The notes: generated by a model from the letters alone, not told the origin. 64,000 nt of DNA from Pseudarthrobacter sp. L1SW (GCF_020809045.1 NZ_CP078079.1:3658001-3722000), one strand, 5' to 3'. Positions 17,336 through 26,871 are shown, counted from the stretch's first letter. Numbers and translations are program-made.

Positions 17336-17950
17336 CTAGGCCGGGGCAGCCACACCCTTGGCTGCCTGCACGAAAGCGCTGACCTTTGCCAGGTCCTTGA
17401 CGCCGCGGGACACCTCGACACCGGAGGAAACATCGACGCCCCACGCGTGTGCCGCCGTTGAGGCCTGCGCAACATTGGCGGCGTCGAGCCCGCCTGCCAG
17501 CAGCCATTTGCGTCCCCGAAGCACAGGAAGTTCGGCCACGGATGCATAGTCCCAGGCCTCGCCTGAACCGGGGACGGCGGCGTCGATCAGGAGCAGGTCC
17601 TCTCCCCAGTCCTCCAGCTCCTCCGCCGTGGCACCCATGGTGACGGCCCTGACCAGCTTCATGCCGGCGTCGTGCACTGTGGCCACGTCAGCGCGCGAGC
17701 GCCGGCCGTGCAGCTGGATCCACTCCAGCCCGGCGGCACGGGCGATGGCCACGGCGTCGGCGGCCGGCTCGTCACGGAACACGCCGATGGGCGAAACCCG
17801 GTCCGGCACTTCGGCCAGCAGCGCGGAGGCCTGGGACGGCGAGACCACGCGGGGGCTGGCCGTCAGGACGAACCCCACCGCGTCCGCCCCCGCCTCAACG
17901 GCAACCCGGACGGATTCTGGCGTGCTGAGGCCACACACTTTGACGAACAT
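17336..17950 (-). CDS. trpF: Phosphoribosylanthranilate isomerase TrpF
   Basis: Cytoplasmic TIM-barrel enzyme of tryptophan synthesis, converting N-(5-phosphoribosyl)anthranilate to the carboxyphenylamino-deoxyribulose phosphate. Landmarks along 204 residues are VKVCGL (catalytic Cys), GFVLTASPR, IQLHGR, LLIDAAVPGSG, LLAGGLDAANV and GVDVSSGVE. ATG 17950 has AAGGAG 6 nt upstream. No other trp gene is in the window, so it stands apart from the trp cluster, unlike the TrpF-less actinobacteria that use PriA for this step. Confidence 0.93.
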   Translation of the reverse strand: MFVKVCGLSTPESVRVAVEAGADAVGFVLTASPRVVSPSQASALLAEVPDRVSPIGVFRDEPAADAVAIARAAGLEWIQLHGRRSRADVATVHDAGMKLVRAVTMGATAEELEDWGEDLLLIDAAVPGSGEAWDYASVAELPVLRGRKWLLAGGLDAANVAQASTAAHAWGVDVSSGVEVSRGVKDLAKVSAFVQAAKGVAAPA

Positions 17951-18045
17951 TCCCGGCTCCTTCAGGCTGTTTTGATGTTGTCCCCCGCAGGAGAGTAGCA
18001 GGGAAGGCGGGCAGCTGCCGATAGGGGCAGGAAGGGCAGGCCAAC

Positions 18046-18051
18046 TAGGCT
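18046..18051 (+). promoter_or_regulatory. Leaderless-type -10 (TAGGCT) of the HutD-like gene
   Basis: TAGGCT ends exactly 6 nt before ATG 18058 and no Shine-Dalgarno sequence fits between them, consistent with a leaderless transcript. Confidence 0.5.
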
Positions 18052-18057
18052 GGACGG

Positions 18058-18639
18058 ATGGAGATCATCCGCTTCGCTGACCGCAAGCCCCAGCCCTGGC
18101 GTAACGGCGGCGGCGTCACAACCCAGATTGCCGGCCATCCCGACGCCGCGTCCCTCCAGGATGGCGGATGGGACTGGCGGGTAAGCATCGCCGAGGTCAC
18201 CAAAGCCGGGGACTTCTCGCCGTTCCCCGGCATGGAGCGGGTGCTGACGGTGGTGGAAGGCGAACTCCTGCTCCTGACGGTGGACGGCTCCGAGCATCCC
18301 CTGGAGAAGTACCGCGCGTTCCGGTTTCCCGGCGGGGCCGCCACCTCGTGCGCCCTTCCCACGGGGGATGTCACGAACCTCAACGTCATCACCCGGGCCG
18401 GCAGCTTCAAGGGCTTCACGTCCATCATCGAGATCTCCAGGAAACGCGCCCATCCGCTGTTCGCCGGCCAGTTGGGGATCCTGCTGCAGGGGCAGGCCAC
18501 GGCCTCCGAGGGAACCAGCGAAGCTGAGGTCCTGGGCCGCTACGACGCCGTGGTGGGCTCCGATACGGCGTCCCCGGAGATCCTGGGCCGCGGCTTCCTG
18601 GCCGTTGTGTCCATCGACCCGGTCACTGCCTCAGGCTGA
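18058..18639 (+). CDS. HutD/Ves family cupin-like protein
   Basis: A 193-residue HutD/Ves-type protein with the family's opening PQPWRNGGGVTTQI followed by a WDWRVSIAEV strand and a cupin-like core. HutD genes often accompany histidine-utilisation genes and may limit the pathway, but none of those are visible here. The M20 amidohydrolase and oxidoreductase at the far end of the window are too distant to link. The 3' end overlaps the convergent oxidoreductase gene by 17 bp. Confidence 0.85.
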   Translation: MEIIRFADRKPQPWRNGGGVTTQIAGHPDAASLQDGGWDWRVSIAEVTKAGDFSPFPGMERVLTVVEGELLLLTVDGSEHPLEKYRAFRFPGGAATSCALPTGDVTNLNVITRAGSFKGFTSIIEISRKRAHPLFAGQLGILLQGQATASEGTSEAEVLGRYDAVVGSDTASPEILGRGFLAVVSIDPVTASG

Positions 18640-19927
18640 ACGAGCCAACCTGAACCACGGCGCTGCTCCTGCGGGCCTCCTCGGCGGCGAAAACGGCAGC
18701 GTGGCTGACGAGGGACTCTTCCAGCCCGGACACCACCGCCGACCAGTCACCGGTGGCAAGCGCCGCCACCCACGCCTGCACCAGGCCGCGGTCGCCGCCC
18801 TCGTGCTTTTCCCCCTGGACCTGCGGTGGGGCAGCAGGGACGGGGTGGACAGTGGTTGCCCCGGTCAGGAAATCGAAGACCGAGATGGCGTCCGCTTCGA
18901 CCGAGATCTCCCCGTGGCTGCCGAAGATCCGGGTGCGCCGCGGGCCGGCGGCGGTAAAGGCCGTGGCTGTGAAGGACGCTGTTGTGCCGTCTTCGTATTC
19001 AATGTTCACCACCTGGTGGTCCACAGCGTCGTTGTCCGAAAAATAGACGCAGCGGCCGTAGGGGCCGGTTGCCAGGGCGTGCAGCAGCGTCTCGGGCGTG
19101 CCGCCGGGATCCACCACGTCCGCAAAATACGCCCGGGCGGGGTCAGCCTTGGCCCCGTTCGTGGGGCGCCCCGCACCATAGATTTTCAGCGCGGAGTAGG
19201 GGCAGCGGGGCTCCGCGGGACAGCCGACGCAGCGCCGGGCAGCGCCCTCCGGCGCCCCTTCAGGGCGAAAGTGGGCCAGAGATCCGAAGGACGACACCTT
19301 CAGCGGCCTGCTGCCGATGATGTAGGAAAGCCAGTCGACGTCGTGCGTGCATTTGGCAAGGAGGAATGGGCTCGAGTCCTCCTCCCGGCGCCAGTTTCCG
19401 CGCACGTACGAATGCGCGAAATGCCAGAAGCCCACGGGCTCCAGGTGCTGGACGGAAATAATCCGGCCTACCGCCCCGCCCTCCAGGAGCTGCCTGAGGA
19501 GCGCGGTCAGGGGGGTGTAGCGCAACACGTGGCAGACAGTTGCGCTGGCGCCGGTTTCGCGCCCCACGCGTTCCAGCTCGGCGCAGCCGGAGGCATCCAC
19601 CGCAACCGGCTTCTCCAGGAGGATCGGATAGCCGTGGGCTGCGGCTGCCGCGAAGGGAGCCCCATGCTGGCGGTCAGGTGTGGCGATGATGATGCCATCG
19701 GCGGGCAGGCGGTTCCCGAGCATTGACTGCCAGTCCGCGAAGACACCCTCCGCAGGCACTTTCAGTTCGGCTGCCAGGCGGCTGCGCAGCACGGGGCGCG
19801 GCTCGGCCATGCCCACCACGATGGCCTGGCCGGTGGCAACGGCGAGCCGGGCATAGGCTGCACCCCTGGCACCGGCACCGGCGATGAGGAGCCGCACCGG
19901 GTTCCGGCGCACCGGCACGGCGTCCAC
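18623..19927 (-). CDS. Gfo/Idh/MocA family NAD(P)-dependent oxidoreductase
   Basis: A 434-residue dehydrogenase with an N-terminal Rossmann fold (LLIAGAGARGAAYA), the family motif EKPVAV, a likely catalytic pair in CTHDVDWLSYI and a substrate-binding C-terminal domain. An insertion carrying four Cys (RRCVGCPAEPRCPYSA) resembles a small metal-binding site and occurs in one branch of the family. GTG 19927 lies 3 bp after the glycoside hydrolase stop, so the gene is the last of the uptake operon and probably oxidises the released sugar or sugar acid. Confidence 0.85.
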   Translation of the reverse strand: MDAVPVRRNPVRLLIAGAGARGAAYARLAVATGQAIVVGMAEPRPVLRSRLAAELKVPAEGVFADWQSMLGNRLPADGIIIATPDRQHGAPFAAAAAHGYPILLEKPVAVDASGCAELERVGRETGASATVCHVLRYTPLTALLRQLLEGGAVGRIISVQHLEPVGFWHFAHSYVRGNWRREEDSSPFLLAKCTHDVDWLSYIIGSRPLKVSSFGSLAHFRPEGAPEGAARRCVGCPAEPRCPYSALKIYGAGRPTNGAKADPARAYFADVVDPGGTPETLLHALATGPYGRCVYFSDNDAVDHQVVNIEYEDGTTASFTATAFTAAGPRRTRIFGSHGEISVEADAISVFDFLTGATTVHPVPAAPPQVQGEKHEGGDRGLVQAWVAALATGDWSAVVSGLEESLVSHAAVFAAEEARRSSAVVQVGSFSLRQ

Positions 19928-19930
19928 CGG

Positions 19931-21286
19931 TCAACCGTTCCGGGGATCGGCAAGCCATTCAAGCGCGACGGCGGCCGTCCACGACTGGTCCATGCTGCCC
20001 AGCGGTTCGCCGGTGAAGGGTTCGTAGTACTCGCCGAAATGGCCTTCCATGAGCTGGGCGAGGGAGGCCTCGCGCAGCTGGCGGTAGCGCTTCTCGTCGC
20101 CGCGCCTCCGCAGGCAGTGGGCCAGGTACCAGTTCATCACCGGCCATACCGGTCCGCGCCAGTACTGGCGCGGCTTCAGCCCCTCATACGTGGTGGACGT
20201 GGAGGCCGGCAGCGGGAAGGCCAGGCGGGGGTCGCCGGTCCAGTCCGGCCCTTCGAAGACCTCCAGTTGCCGGTCCAGGAGGGCCTGGTCCGTTGTGGAA
20301 ATCAGCGGCGCGAAGCCCGCCATGGTGGGCGGTCCGATCCATTCCCCGGTCAGCACGTCCCGGTCGCGGGCAAGTCCGGTCCCTTCATCCACCGTCGCGT
20401 CAACGCCCTCGCGGAATTCCCGGGCCCACTGCCGCAGCTGCGGGGCCTCCCCCGGCAGTCCGAACTGTTCCGCCAGCACGGCCAGGTCCTCGTTGGCCGC
20501 GGCATAAATGGCGGACATAAAGACGTCCTTGACCTGGAAGGCCATCACCCGCGGCAACTGCGCGTCGTCGAACCCCACGTCCGCCATCTGTTGCACCAGC
20601 CACAGGTAGCGGCTGTATTCCTCGTCGCTGGGGCGCTGGCTGTGGTCCTTGACCTTCTGGGTGTCCGTGCGGACGAACGGCTCCATCTCGCCCGGCTTGA
20701 CCCTGGAGTACGGTCCGTCGAAGCGCGGGGAGTTGTCCATTCCGGACTCCCAGCCGTGGTAGATGGTCAGCAGGCCCGAGCCGTCCCCGCCGCGGGCGCT
20801 GCGCAGCCAGGCGTGCCAGTCGATCCATCCCGGCAGCGTCCGCCGGGTGAATTCATCGGCGAGCCTGGCATCCTCGCCTCCCGCCGCCGTCGCCCGTTCC
20901 ACGATGCGGCGCAGCATGGTGGCATGCACCGGCGGCTGGCAGATGCCGCTGGACTGCACGCCCTCCGGCGCGGCCCCGCGCGTCCCCCAGCGCTCAACGT
21001 CGGGGAAGTAGCCGGGGACGTCGGAGAAGACGATGTGCGGGATCATCCCGCTCTTCCACTGGGCGGCCAGCAGGTAGTCGAGCTCCCGGAGGGCCCGTTC
21101 GACGCTCACGGTCGAAAGTCCGGTGGCGACGAAGGCGGCGTCCCAGCTCCACATGTGCGGATACAGGTTGGGTGCGGCAGTCACCATGGTGCCGAGGTCG
21201 TTTGCTGCCAGGACGTCCCTGGCACGGCGCCCGAGCTCCTCGGGGTCCTGGATCGGATAAGTGTCCCTGTCCGGCGCCGCGCTCAT
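19931..21286 (-). CDS. GH63-type glucosylglycerate hydrolase-like enzyme
   Basis: A 451-residue (alpha/alpha)6-barrel hydrolase resembling mycobacterial glucosylglycerate hydrolase (GH63), which splits glucosylglycerate or mannosylglycerate into hexose and glycerate. The motif NLYPHMWSWDAAF, an acidic segment GMDNSPRFD with D184 as likely general acid, and YYEPFTGEPLG with the likely base Glu match that family in position; overall length also matches. There is no signal peptide, so it acts in the cytoplasm on imported substrate. It overlaps the ATPase gene by four bases (ATGA). Related glycosidases with other disaccharide substrates are the alternative. Confidence 0.77.
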   Translation of the reverse strand: MSAAPDRDTYPIQDPEELGRRARDVLAANDLGTMVTAAPNLYPHMWSWDAAFVATGLSTVSVERALRELDYLLAAQWKSGMIPHIVFSDVPGYFPDVERWGTRGAAPEGVQSSGICQPPVHATMLRRIVERATAAGGEDARLADEFTRRTLPGWIDWHAWLRSARGGDGSGLLTIYHGWESGMDNSPRFDGPYSRVKPGEMEPFVRTDTQKVKDHSQRPSDEEYSRYLWLVQQMADVGFDDAQLPRVMAFQVKDVFMSAIYAAANEDLAVLAEQFGLPGEAPQLRQWAREFREGVDATVDEGTGLARDRDVLTGEWIGPPTMAGFAPLISTTDQALLDRQLEVFEGPDWTGDPRLAFPLPASTSTTYEGLKPRQYWRGPVWPVMNWYLAHCLRRRGDEKRYRQLREASLAQLMEGHFGEYYEPFTGEPLGSMDQSWTAAVALEWLADPRNG

Positions 21287-22371
21287 GCCGTGAGCCCCAG
21301 CTGCGTCTCCGTGTCGAAGAACCGGATGGCAGCCTGGTCGAACCTCAGGCCAACCTTTTCTCCCGGGGAAACCCGTACGGTGGAGGCAACCTGCACCTTG
21401 ATGGTCTGGCCGCCCAGGTCCACGGTCAGCAGGGTTGCATGGCCAAGCGGTTCCACCACTTCCACGGTGGCATCAAGGGTCCCCGGCGCTCCGCGCTGCT
21501 CAAGATAGATGTTTTCCGCACGGATACCGACCATTACCGGGAGACCTCCGGACCGGACTGCGGAACGGGCCAGGAATTCAGGCGCCTCGGTGCTTTGGCC
21601 GGCGACTTCCAGGGCGCCCTGCTGCGTCACGCGGCCCTCGAGGAAGTTCATTGGCGGCGAGCCGATGAATCCCCCGACGAATCGGTCCGCAGGCTCCTCG
21701 TAGACGGTGATGGGATGCCCCAGCTGGGCAATCTGCCCTTTCTTCATCACGGCCACCCGGTCCGACAGGCTCATCGCCTCCACCTGGTCGTGGGTCACGT
21801 AGAGCGTGGTGGATCCCAGCTGCTGGACGATCTTTTTCAGTTCCGCGCGGAAGTCGAGTCGCAGGAGGGCGTCCAGGTTGGACAGTGGCTCGTCCATGAG
21901 CAGCACGTCTGCGTCCATGACGATCGCCCTGGCGACGGCGACGCGCTGCCGCTGCCCGCCCGAGAGCTGGGCTGGGTAGCGGTCCAGGTAGGGGGTGAGC
22001 TGGAGGAGGTCGGCCGCCCAGGCGACCTTCTTCTCGAGTTCATCCCGGGGAACCTTCTTCATCACCAGGCCAAACCCGATGTTGGTGCGGACCTTGCGGT
22101 GCGGGAACACGGCGTAGGACTGGAACACCATGGAGAGGTTCCTGTCCTGCGGTGGCAGGTAGGTTACGTCCCGCCCGCCGATGGAGATGCTCCCCTCATC
22201 CGGGAAGTCCAACCCCGCTACCATGCGCAGGAGGGTGGTCTTCCCGCAGCCCGAGGGCCCCAGGAGCACCATGAACTCACCCTCTGCAACCTCGAGGGAC
22301 ACGTTGTTCGTGGCCAGCTCGGTGCTTCCGGGGTAGGTCTTGTGCAGACCCTTGATGGAGATGTCAGCCAT
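21283..22371 (-). CDS. Carbohydrate ABC transporter ATPase (MsmK/UgpC type)
   Basis: ATPase of 362 residues for the adjacent CUT1-type importer. It has Walker [11 protein letters not shown]-loop [10 protein letters not shown], signature LSGGQRQR, Walker [12 protein letters not shown] and H-loop THDQVEAM, plus the C-terminal OB/TOBE regulatory domain (about 240-362) of sugar-importer ATPases. ATG 22371 is 22 bp downstream of the second permease. Because it is encoded in the operon, it probably serves only this importer, unlike the shared MsmX-type ATPases of many Gram-positives. Confidence 0.92.
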   Translation of the reverse strand: MADISIKGLHKTYPGSTELATNNVSLEVAEGEFMVLLGPSGCGKTTLLRMVAGLDFPDEGSISIGGRDVTYLPPQDRNLSMVFQSYAVFPHRKVRTNIGFGLVMKKVPRDELEKKVAWAADLLQLTPYLDRYPAQLSGGQRQRVAVARAIVMDADVLLMDEPLSNLDALLRLDFRAELKKIVQQLGSTTLYVTHDQVEAMSLSDRVAVMKKGQIAQLGHPITVYEEPADRFVGGFIGSPPMNFLEGRVTQQGALEVAGQSTEAPEFLARSAVRSGGLPVMVGIRAENIYLEQRGAPGTLDATVEVVEPLGHATLLTVDLGGQTIKVQVASTVRVSPGEKVGLRFDQAAIRFFDTETQLGLTA

Positions 22372-22393
22372 GGAACAGCCTCTCTGGGGAGAA

Positions 22394-23278
22394 CTAGCGG
22401 ATCGTGGAGCCCCACATGTTTGTGAGGTAGCGGCGCATGAAGAAGATGAAGATCAGTGCCGGGACCACCAGCAGGAAGCCGCCGGCGAACCGGTAGGCCA
22501 GCGGTGACTCGGCGAGGGAACTGAGGACCTGGGCGGGCAGGGTGCGCTGGTTCAGGGTCAGGATCGACGCACCCAGGACTTCATTCCAGGACATGACGAA
22601 CGTGAAGATGGACGCCGCGGCGATGCCGGGGATGGCCATGGGCATGACCACCTTGAGGAAGGCCTGCACGGGGCTGCAGCCGAAGATGCGGGCAGCTTCC
22701 TCGACGTCCCGGGGTACTCCCAGGAACACCGAGGACGTGATCAGGATGGTGGTCGGCAGCGCCAGTGCGGTGTGGAGCAGGACGACGGCCAGGACGCTGT
22801 CGTACAGCCCGGTCTGGAGGAACAGCTGGGCCAGCGGCACGGAAAGCACCACGATGGGCAGCGCACGGGTGAAGAGCAGGAACAGCTGGTAGGGGTCCCG
22901 CCCGGGGAAGGCGAACCGTGCTACCGCGTACCCGGCGGGGACGCCGATGAGCAGGGACAACACGAGGGTGAAGACGCCCACCTGGACGGAGTTGATGAGG
23001 CCGGCCAGGATGCCCGTGGACTGCAGGAACGTCTGCATCGTCTCCAGGGAGAAGTTGTCCGGAATAAAGCTCAGGGGGAACTTCTGCAGGGCCGCCCTGC
23101 TGGAGGTGGCGGACAGTGCGATCAGGTAGATGGGAAGTGCCATGAAGAGCGTGATGAGGATGCAGCCCACTTGGAGCAGTATCCGGCTCCGGCGCCGCCG
23201 TGCCAGCGGCCTGCGGTCCACCTCCGGCTGCGGCCGCGATTCGGGAGCCGTTTCCTTGTTGGTGGTGGCGTGGCTCAT
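22394..23278 (-). CDS. Carbohydrate ABC transporter permease (MalG type)
   Basis: Second permease of the importer, 294 residues, with a polar N-terminal tail, six hydrophobic segments and the EAA loop (EEAARIFGCSPVQAFLKVVMPMAIPG). ATG 23278 has GGAGG 7 nt upstream and overlaps the first permease by four bases; the frame runs further upstream but only through that gene. Confidence 0.92.
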   Translation of the reverse strand: MSHATTNKETAPESRPQPEVDRRPLARRRRSRILLQVGCILITLFMALPIYLIALSATSSRAALQKFPLSFIPDNFSLETMQTFLQSTGILAGLINSVQVGVFTLVLSLLIGVPAGYAVARFAFPGRDPYQLFLLFTRALPIVVLSVPLAQLFLQTGLYDSVLAVVLLHTALALPTTILITSSVFLGVPRDVEEAARIFGCSPVQAFLKVVMPMAIPGIAAASIFTFVMSWNEVLGASILTLNQRTLPAQVLSSLAESPLAYRFAGGFLLVVPALIFIFFMRRYLTNMWGSTIR

Positions 23279-24189
23279 CGGGCTGCCTCCGATTGGTCTC
23301 TCAGGAGCTTGAGGTAGCCGACGGCGGTCACCATGGACACCGCCATGACCACCAGGGCCAGGGCAGAGGCCACGTTGGCGTCCTGCAGGCCGGTGTACCA
23401 CCGGTATGTCTCACCGACCACCAGCGGGAAGTTCTGGCCGGTGAGGGCCAGCGCGACGGCGAAGGTCTGGAACGCGAGGATGGTCCTCAGGATCAGGGCC
23501 GTCTGGAGGCTGGGGCGCAGCAGCGGGAGGGTCACGTGCCAGAGCCGGTCCCAGAAGCCGGCGCCGAACACGCCGGCGGCCTCCTCATAGTCCTTGGGGA
23601 TGGACTGCAGGCCGGCCACCACGATCACGAACACGAGGGACGTGGCGCGCCATACCTCCGCGATCAGCACGGCCATGAACATCGAGGCGTAATTGTCGTA
23701 GGCGAGCCAGGAGACGGGCTCAAGGCCCGCGGACGCCAGGATGGAGTTGAGGTATCCCCGGTCCGTGAAGACGGTCAGCCACACCAGGCCGGCGGCAAGG
23801 TCGCTGACGGCCAGCGGTATGGCCCAGATGTAGAAGTACACCGACGAGCCCCTCGGTTTGGCCCGGATCAGCAGGGCCATGGCAAGCGCCAGCACGAACT
23901 GGATCGGAATCATCACCACGATGAGGAGCAGCGTGTTGCCCACGGAGGACCAGAAGTAGGGATCCTGCGCCATCCGCGTGAAGTTCGCCGTCGTAAGCCC
24001 TTCGGGGCCGCCGAACGCCTGGAGGATGCCGCTGACCATCGGCCAGCCGAAGAGCAGCGTCATGAAAACGATGGACGGGGCGATCAGCAGCATCGCCGCC
24101 GACGTGCCGCTCCTGCGCGGCGGCCGGCCCCGCGGCGCTGCGGGCCGGGGCCGAGGCTTGGCTGCTGCCGGGGCGTCGGGGGCGGCCAT
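23275..24189 (-). CDS. Carbohydrate ABC transporter permease (MalF type)
   Basis: First permease of the importer, 304 residues. A Pro/Arg-rich N-terminal tail of about 30 residues precedes six transmembrane segments; the EAA loop is EEAAGVFGAGFWDRLWHVTLPLLRP. ATG 24189 overlaps the binding-protein stop (TGATG); ATG 24204 is a possible alternative five codons earlier. Confidence 0.91.
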   Translation of the reverse strand: MAAPDAPAAAKPRPRPAAPRGRPPRRSGTSAAMLLIAPSIVFMTLLFGWPMVSGILQAFGGPEGLTTANFTRMAQDPYFWSSVGNTLLLIVVMIPIQFVLALAMALLIRAKPRGSSVYFYIWAIPLAVSDLAAGLVWLTVFTDRGYLNSILASAGLEPVSWLAYDNYASMFMAVLIAEVWRATSLVFVIVVAGLQSIPKDYEEAAGVFGAGFWDRLWHVTLPLLRPSLQTALILRTILAFQTFAVALALTGQNFPLVVGETYRWYTGLQDANVASALALVVMAVSMVTAVGYLKLLRDQSEAAR

Positions 24190-25520
24190 CAGGCAACCCT
24201 GCATTGATCGGCGTCAGGATCGGGGGCCCAGCAGGGAACGTTCAGCGTCTCCATGATGCTGGCAAGCTCAGCCCCTTGCCGGTCCAGCGTCGCCTTGACG
24301 TCCGCGTTGTTCAGGCAGATCTCCTGGAAGCAGTTCTTGAACAGCTGCGAGACCTGGGGATCCTTGTCTCCCAGTCCCACCGGCGGGAGGGCCAGGATCG
24401 CGTCCTGGGCTTCCTGCTGCGCCTTGACCGCCTTGGCTTCAAGGGCGATGCCGCCGGGCAGGTCACTGCCAATGTCTGCCTTCACCACCGGGAAGAAAGC
24501 GTTGGACTTCAGCGTCTCTATCTGCGCCTCAGGCTTGGACAGTGCCTTGATCAGCTCAAACGCCTTGTCCTTCTCCGGTGAACCCTGCGGCACGGCCATA
24601 CCGCCCACCACCAGCAGGTAGCCCTTGCCCTTCGGTCCGGACGGTGCCGGCACCATCATCCAGTCGTCCGGCTTGTCCTTGACGGCGTTGATGAGGCGGG
24701 CCACGTGGTCCCAGGCCACCAGGACCTCGCCGTTGCCCAGGGGTTCCTGCATGAAGTCGTAATTCGCGGAGGCCGGGTTCATGTTGGCCCACAGGTCCCG
24801 CATGTACGTCCAGGCGGTGACCGCATCCGCGTTGCGGAACGTGGTGATCTGCCCGCCGGTGAAGCTTGGCAGGAGGAAGCCCTGGTAGAAGCGGTGGTGG
24901 AGGCCCTTTGGCCCGGCTGGGATGCCGAAGACCGGGCGGCCGCCGTTGGCCGCCTTGGCGGCCTGCGCCCATGCGAGGTAATTCTCGTAGGTGAGGTTGT
25001 TGACGTCCGCGCCGGAGGGCAGCCACTCAAGCGCCTTCTTGTTGACCGCAACCACGTAGGTGGCCTGGATCCAGGGGATGTACCGGGGAACATCCGTGCC
25101 GAGCTTCGCCAGCTTCAGCAGGTCGTCGGAGAAGCCGGCGGATGACAGGTCCTTGGTGAGGGAGCTGAGGTCCTCGAACTGCGAGGCGAACGGGATGAGG
25201 TCGCTGTGGAGGCCGGCGGCGATGCCGATCTCCACTTTCCCTGCGGCGAGCTGGGACTTCAGGGTGGTGTTGAAGACGCCGGTGTCAACGGGGTTGTAGG
25301 CCACCTTGATGTCCCCTGCAAACTTCTTCAGCGTGGCTTCGTACTTCTGGCGTTCCTCCACCGGGGAGAACTGGGTAGACAGGAAGTTGACGGAGCCTTC
25401 CCCTCCGCTTCCGCTGGTATTCACACCGCAGGCCGCGAGGAGTGGGCCGGTAGCCAGCGCCAGCAGGCCTCCCTTCAACAAGGTCCGCCGGCTGACGTCG
25501 AAGTGAGCGAGATCGGACAT
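24189..25520 (-). CDS. Carbohydrate-type ABC solute-binding lipoprotein with Tat-like signal
   Basis: Family-1 extracellular solute-binding protein, 443 residues. The signal carries a twin-arginine motif (SRRTLLKG) and a lipobox LAAC with Cys31, so it is probably exported folded and lipid-anchored. ATG 25520 has GGAGG 5 nt upstream, which is better than ATG 25538. The gene heads the operon and its promoter is overlapped by a palindrome facing the divergent ROK gene. With the GH63 enzyme downstream, the ligand is probably a small glycoside such as glucosylglycerate. Confidence 0.9.
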   Translation of the reverse strand: MSDLAHFDVSRRTLLKGGLLALATGPLLAACGVNTSGSGGEGSVNFLSTQFSPVEERQKYEATLKKFAGDIKVAYNPVDTGVFNTTLKSQLAAGKVEIGIAAGLHSDLIPFASQFEDLSSLTKDLSSAGFSDDLLKLAKLGTDVPRYIPWIQATYVVAVNKKALEWLPSGADVNNLTYENYLAWAQAAKAANGGRPVFGIPAGPKGLHHRFYQGFLLPSFTGGQITTFRNADAVTAWTYMRDLWANMNPASANYDFMQEPLGNGEVLVAWDHVARLINAVKDKPDDWMMVPAPSGPKGKGYLLVVGGMAVPQGSPEKDKAFELIKALSKPEAQIETLKSNAFFPVVKADIGSDLPGGIALEAKAVKAQQEAQDAILALPPVGLGDKDPQVSQLFKNCFQEICLNNADVKATLDRQGAELASIMETLNVPCWAPDPDADQCRVA

Positions 25521-25544
25521 GAGAGCCTCCTGCTTCAAGGGCAG

Positions 25545-25572
25545 ATAGTATTTTTGTCTGATGATCGATCAT
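25545..25572 (-). promoter_or_regulatory. Promoter and 12-bp palindromic operator of the GH63/ABC operon
   Basis: Between the divergent binding-protein and ROK genes lies the perfect palindrome ATGATCGATCAT (25561-25572). On the minus strand TACTAT (25545-25550) is a good -10, and the palindrome covers the -35 position 11-22 bp upstream of it. This is the likely binding site of the ROK repressor, controlling the operon and perhaps the ROK gene too. Confidence 0.6.
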
Positions 25573-25646
25573 AATTGTGTGATCCAGACCACGTCAACGT
25601 CCGGCGCGCTGGACCGCCCGTCCGTACTTCCGAGGGAGCAAGCAGC

Positions 25647-26828
25647 ATGACCCAGCAGAGGACGCTCGTCGGGGGCTCGGGCCAACCTCCGGTGGGGCTT
25701 GCCACCAGTGCCGGCCATGTCCTCCAACTGCTGCGCTCGAACGCGGGCGGATACAGCCGGGCGGAACTGCTGGACATCACGGGTATGGCGCGGTCCACCC
25801 TCTATGAGCGGCTCGATGCGCTTTTCGCCGCAGGCCTGGTCTACGAATCCTCGCCACTACATGCACAGCGCGGCAGGCCGCCGCGCGCCCTTCGCTTCGA
25901 TGACCGCAACAAGCTGGTCCTCGGCATCGAGATCGGCCACACCCACGCCGGGATCCATCTCCTGTCCCTGGGCCGTGACATCGTGGCCTCCGCACGGCTG
26001 CCCATCGACATCAGGCAACCCCAGGAGGCGGTGGCCGGCCAGGTCATCGGGGAGTCACTCCGGCTGCTCGACGGGCGGCAGCCGGTGGGAGCGGGAGTGG
26101 GCCTGCCCGCCCCCGTGGACCCGCTCCACCGCCTGGGACTGGAGCGGACTGTCCTGGCCCACTGGAACCTGCAAAACCTGCAGGAAGTGATGGAGTCAAG
26201 GCTGGACTGCCCGGTCCTGCTGGAAAATGACGCCCGCTCCATGGCTGTGGGCGAGGTACGCGAGCCCCTCGAATCCCTCGTGGCCGTCAAAGTCAGCACC
26301 GGCGTCGGCTCCGGCATCATCGTGGGCGGCGCCCTGGTGCGGGGCGCCCACGGGGCCGCGGGGGACATCGGACACGTCCGCATTCCGGAGGCGGCCGGCC
26401 GGCGCTGCCGCTGCGGCAGGGACGGCTGCCTTGCCGCGGTGGCCTCGGGACGGGCGTTGCTGGCCGATCCCAAGCTCTCCAGCTACGGTTCGCTGCGGCA
26501 GCTGGTGGATGCCTGTGGCAGCGATCCCGCCGTCCGCGCCGCCGTCGCAGAGGCCGGCCAGCTGCTCGGGCGGACGCTCGCGGCGACGGTGGGCACGCTG
26601 AACCCCGGCCGCATCGCCGTGGGCGGGCTGGTTGGCGTGCTCCCGGACTTCCTGCTCGCCTGCCGCCGGCAGATTCTGGACGACGCCTTCGAGCCCTCGC
26701 TGGTGGACCTGGAGATTGTGCCGGCGGACAGTCGGACCGCCACCGCCATTGGACTCTGCCGGCTGGTGGAGGAGAGCCTTTACGCTCCGGAGCGTGTGGA
26801 ACAGCTGCTGGCCCAGCGGGCCGGCTGA
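25647..26828 (+). CDS. ROK family transcriptional repressor
   Basis: A 393-residue NagC/XylR-type regulator with an N-terminal winged helix (SRAELLDITGMARSTLYERLDAL) and a sugar-kinase-like ROK domain (VSTGVGSGIIVGGALVRGAHGAAGDIGHV). The ROK zinc site is present (CRCGRDGCL). ATG 25647 has GAGGGAG 8 nt upstream. It is divergent from the ABC/GH63 operon and is its probable local repressor, released by the imported sugar or a product. Confidence 0.9.
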   Translation: MTQQRTLVGGSGQPPVGLATSAGHVLQLLRSNAGGYSRAELLDITGMARSTLYERLDALFAAGLVYESSPLHAQRGRPPRALRFDDRNKLVLGIEIGHTHAGIHLLSLGRDIVASARLPIDIRQPQEAVAGQVIGESLRLLDGRQPVGAGVGLPAPVDPLHRLGLERTVLAHWNLQNLQEVMESRLDCPVLLENDARSMAVGEVREPLESLVAVKVSTGVGSGIIVGGALVRGAHGAAGDIGHVRIPEAAGRRCRCGRDGCLAAVASGRALLADPKLSSYGSLRQLVDACGSDPAVRAAVAEAGQLLGRTLAATVGTLNPGRIAVGGLVGVLPDFLLACRRQILDDAFEPSLVDLEIVPADSRTATAIGLCRLVEESLYAPERVEQLLAQRAG

Positions 26829-26871
26829 GAAGCAGAGCCTTCCCACACTGGCCACTCCCCGCGGCCGTCCC

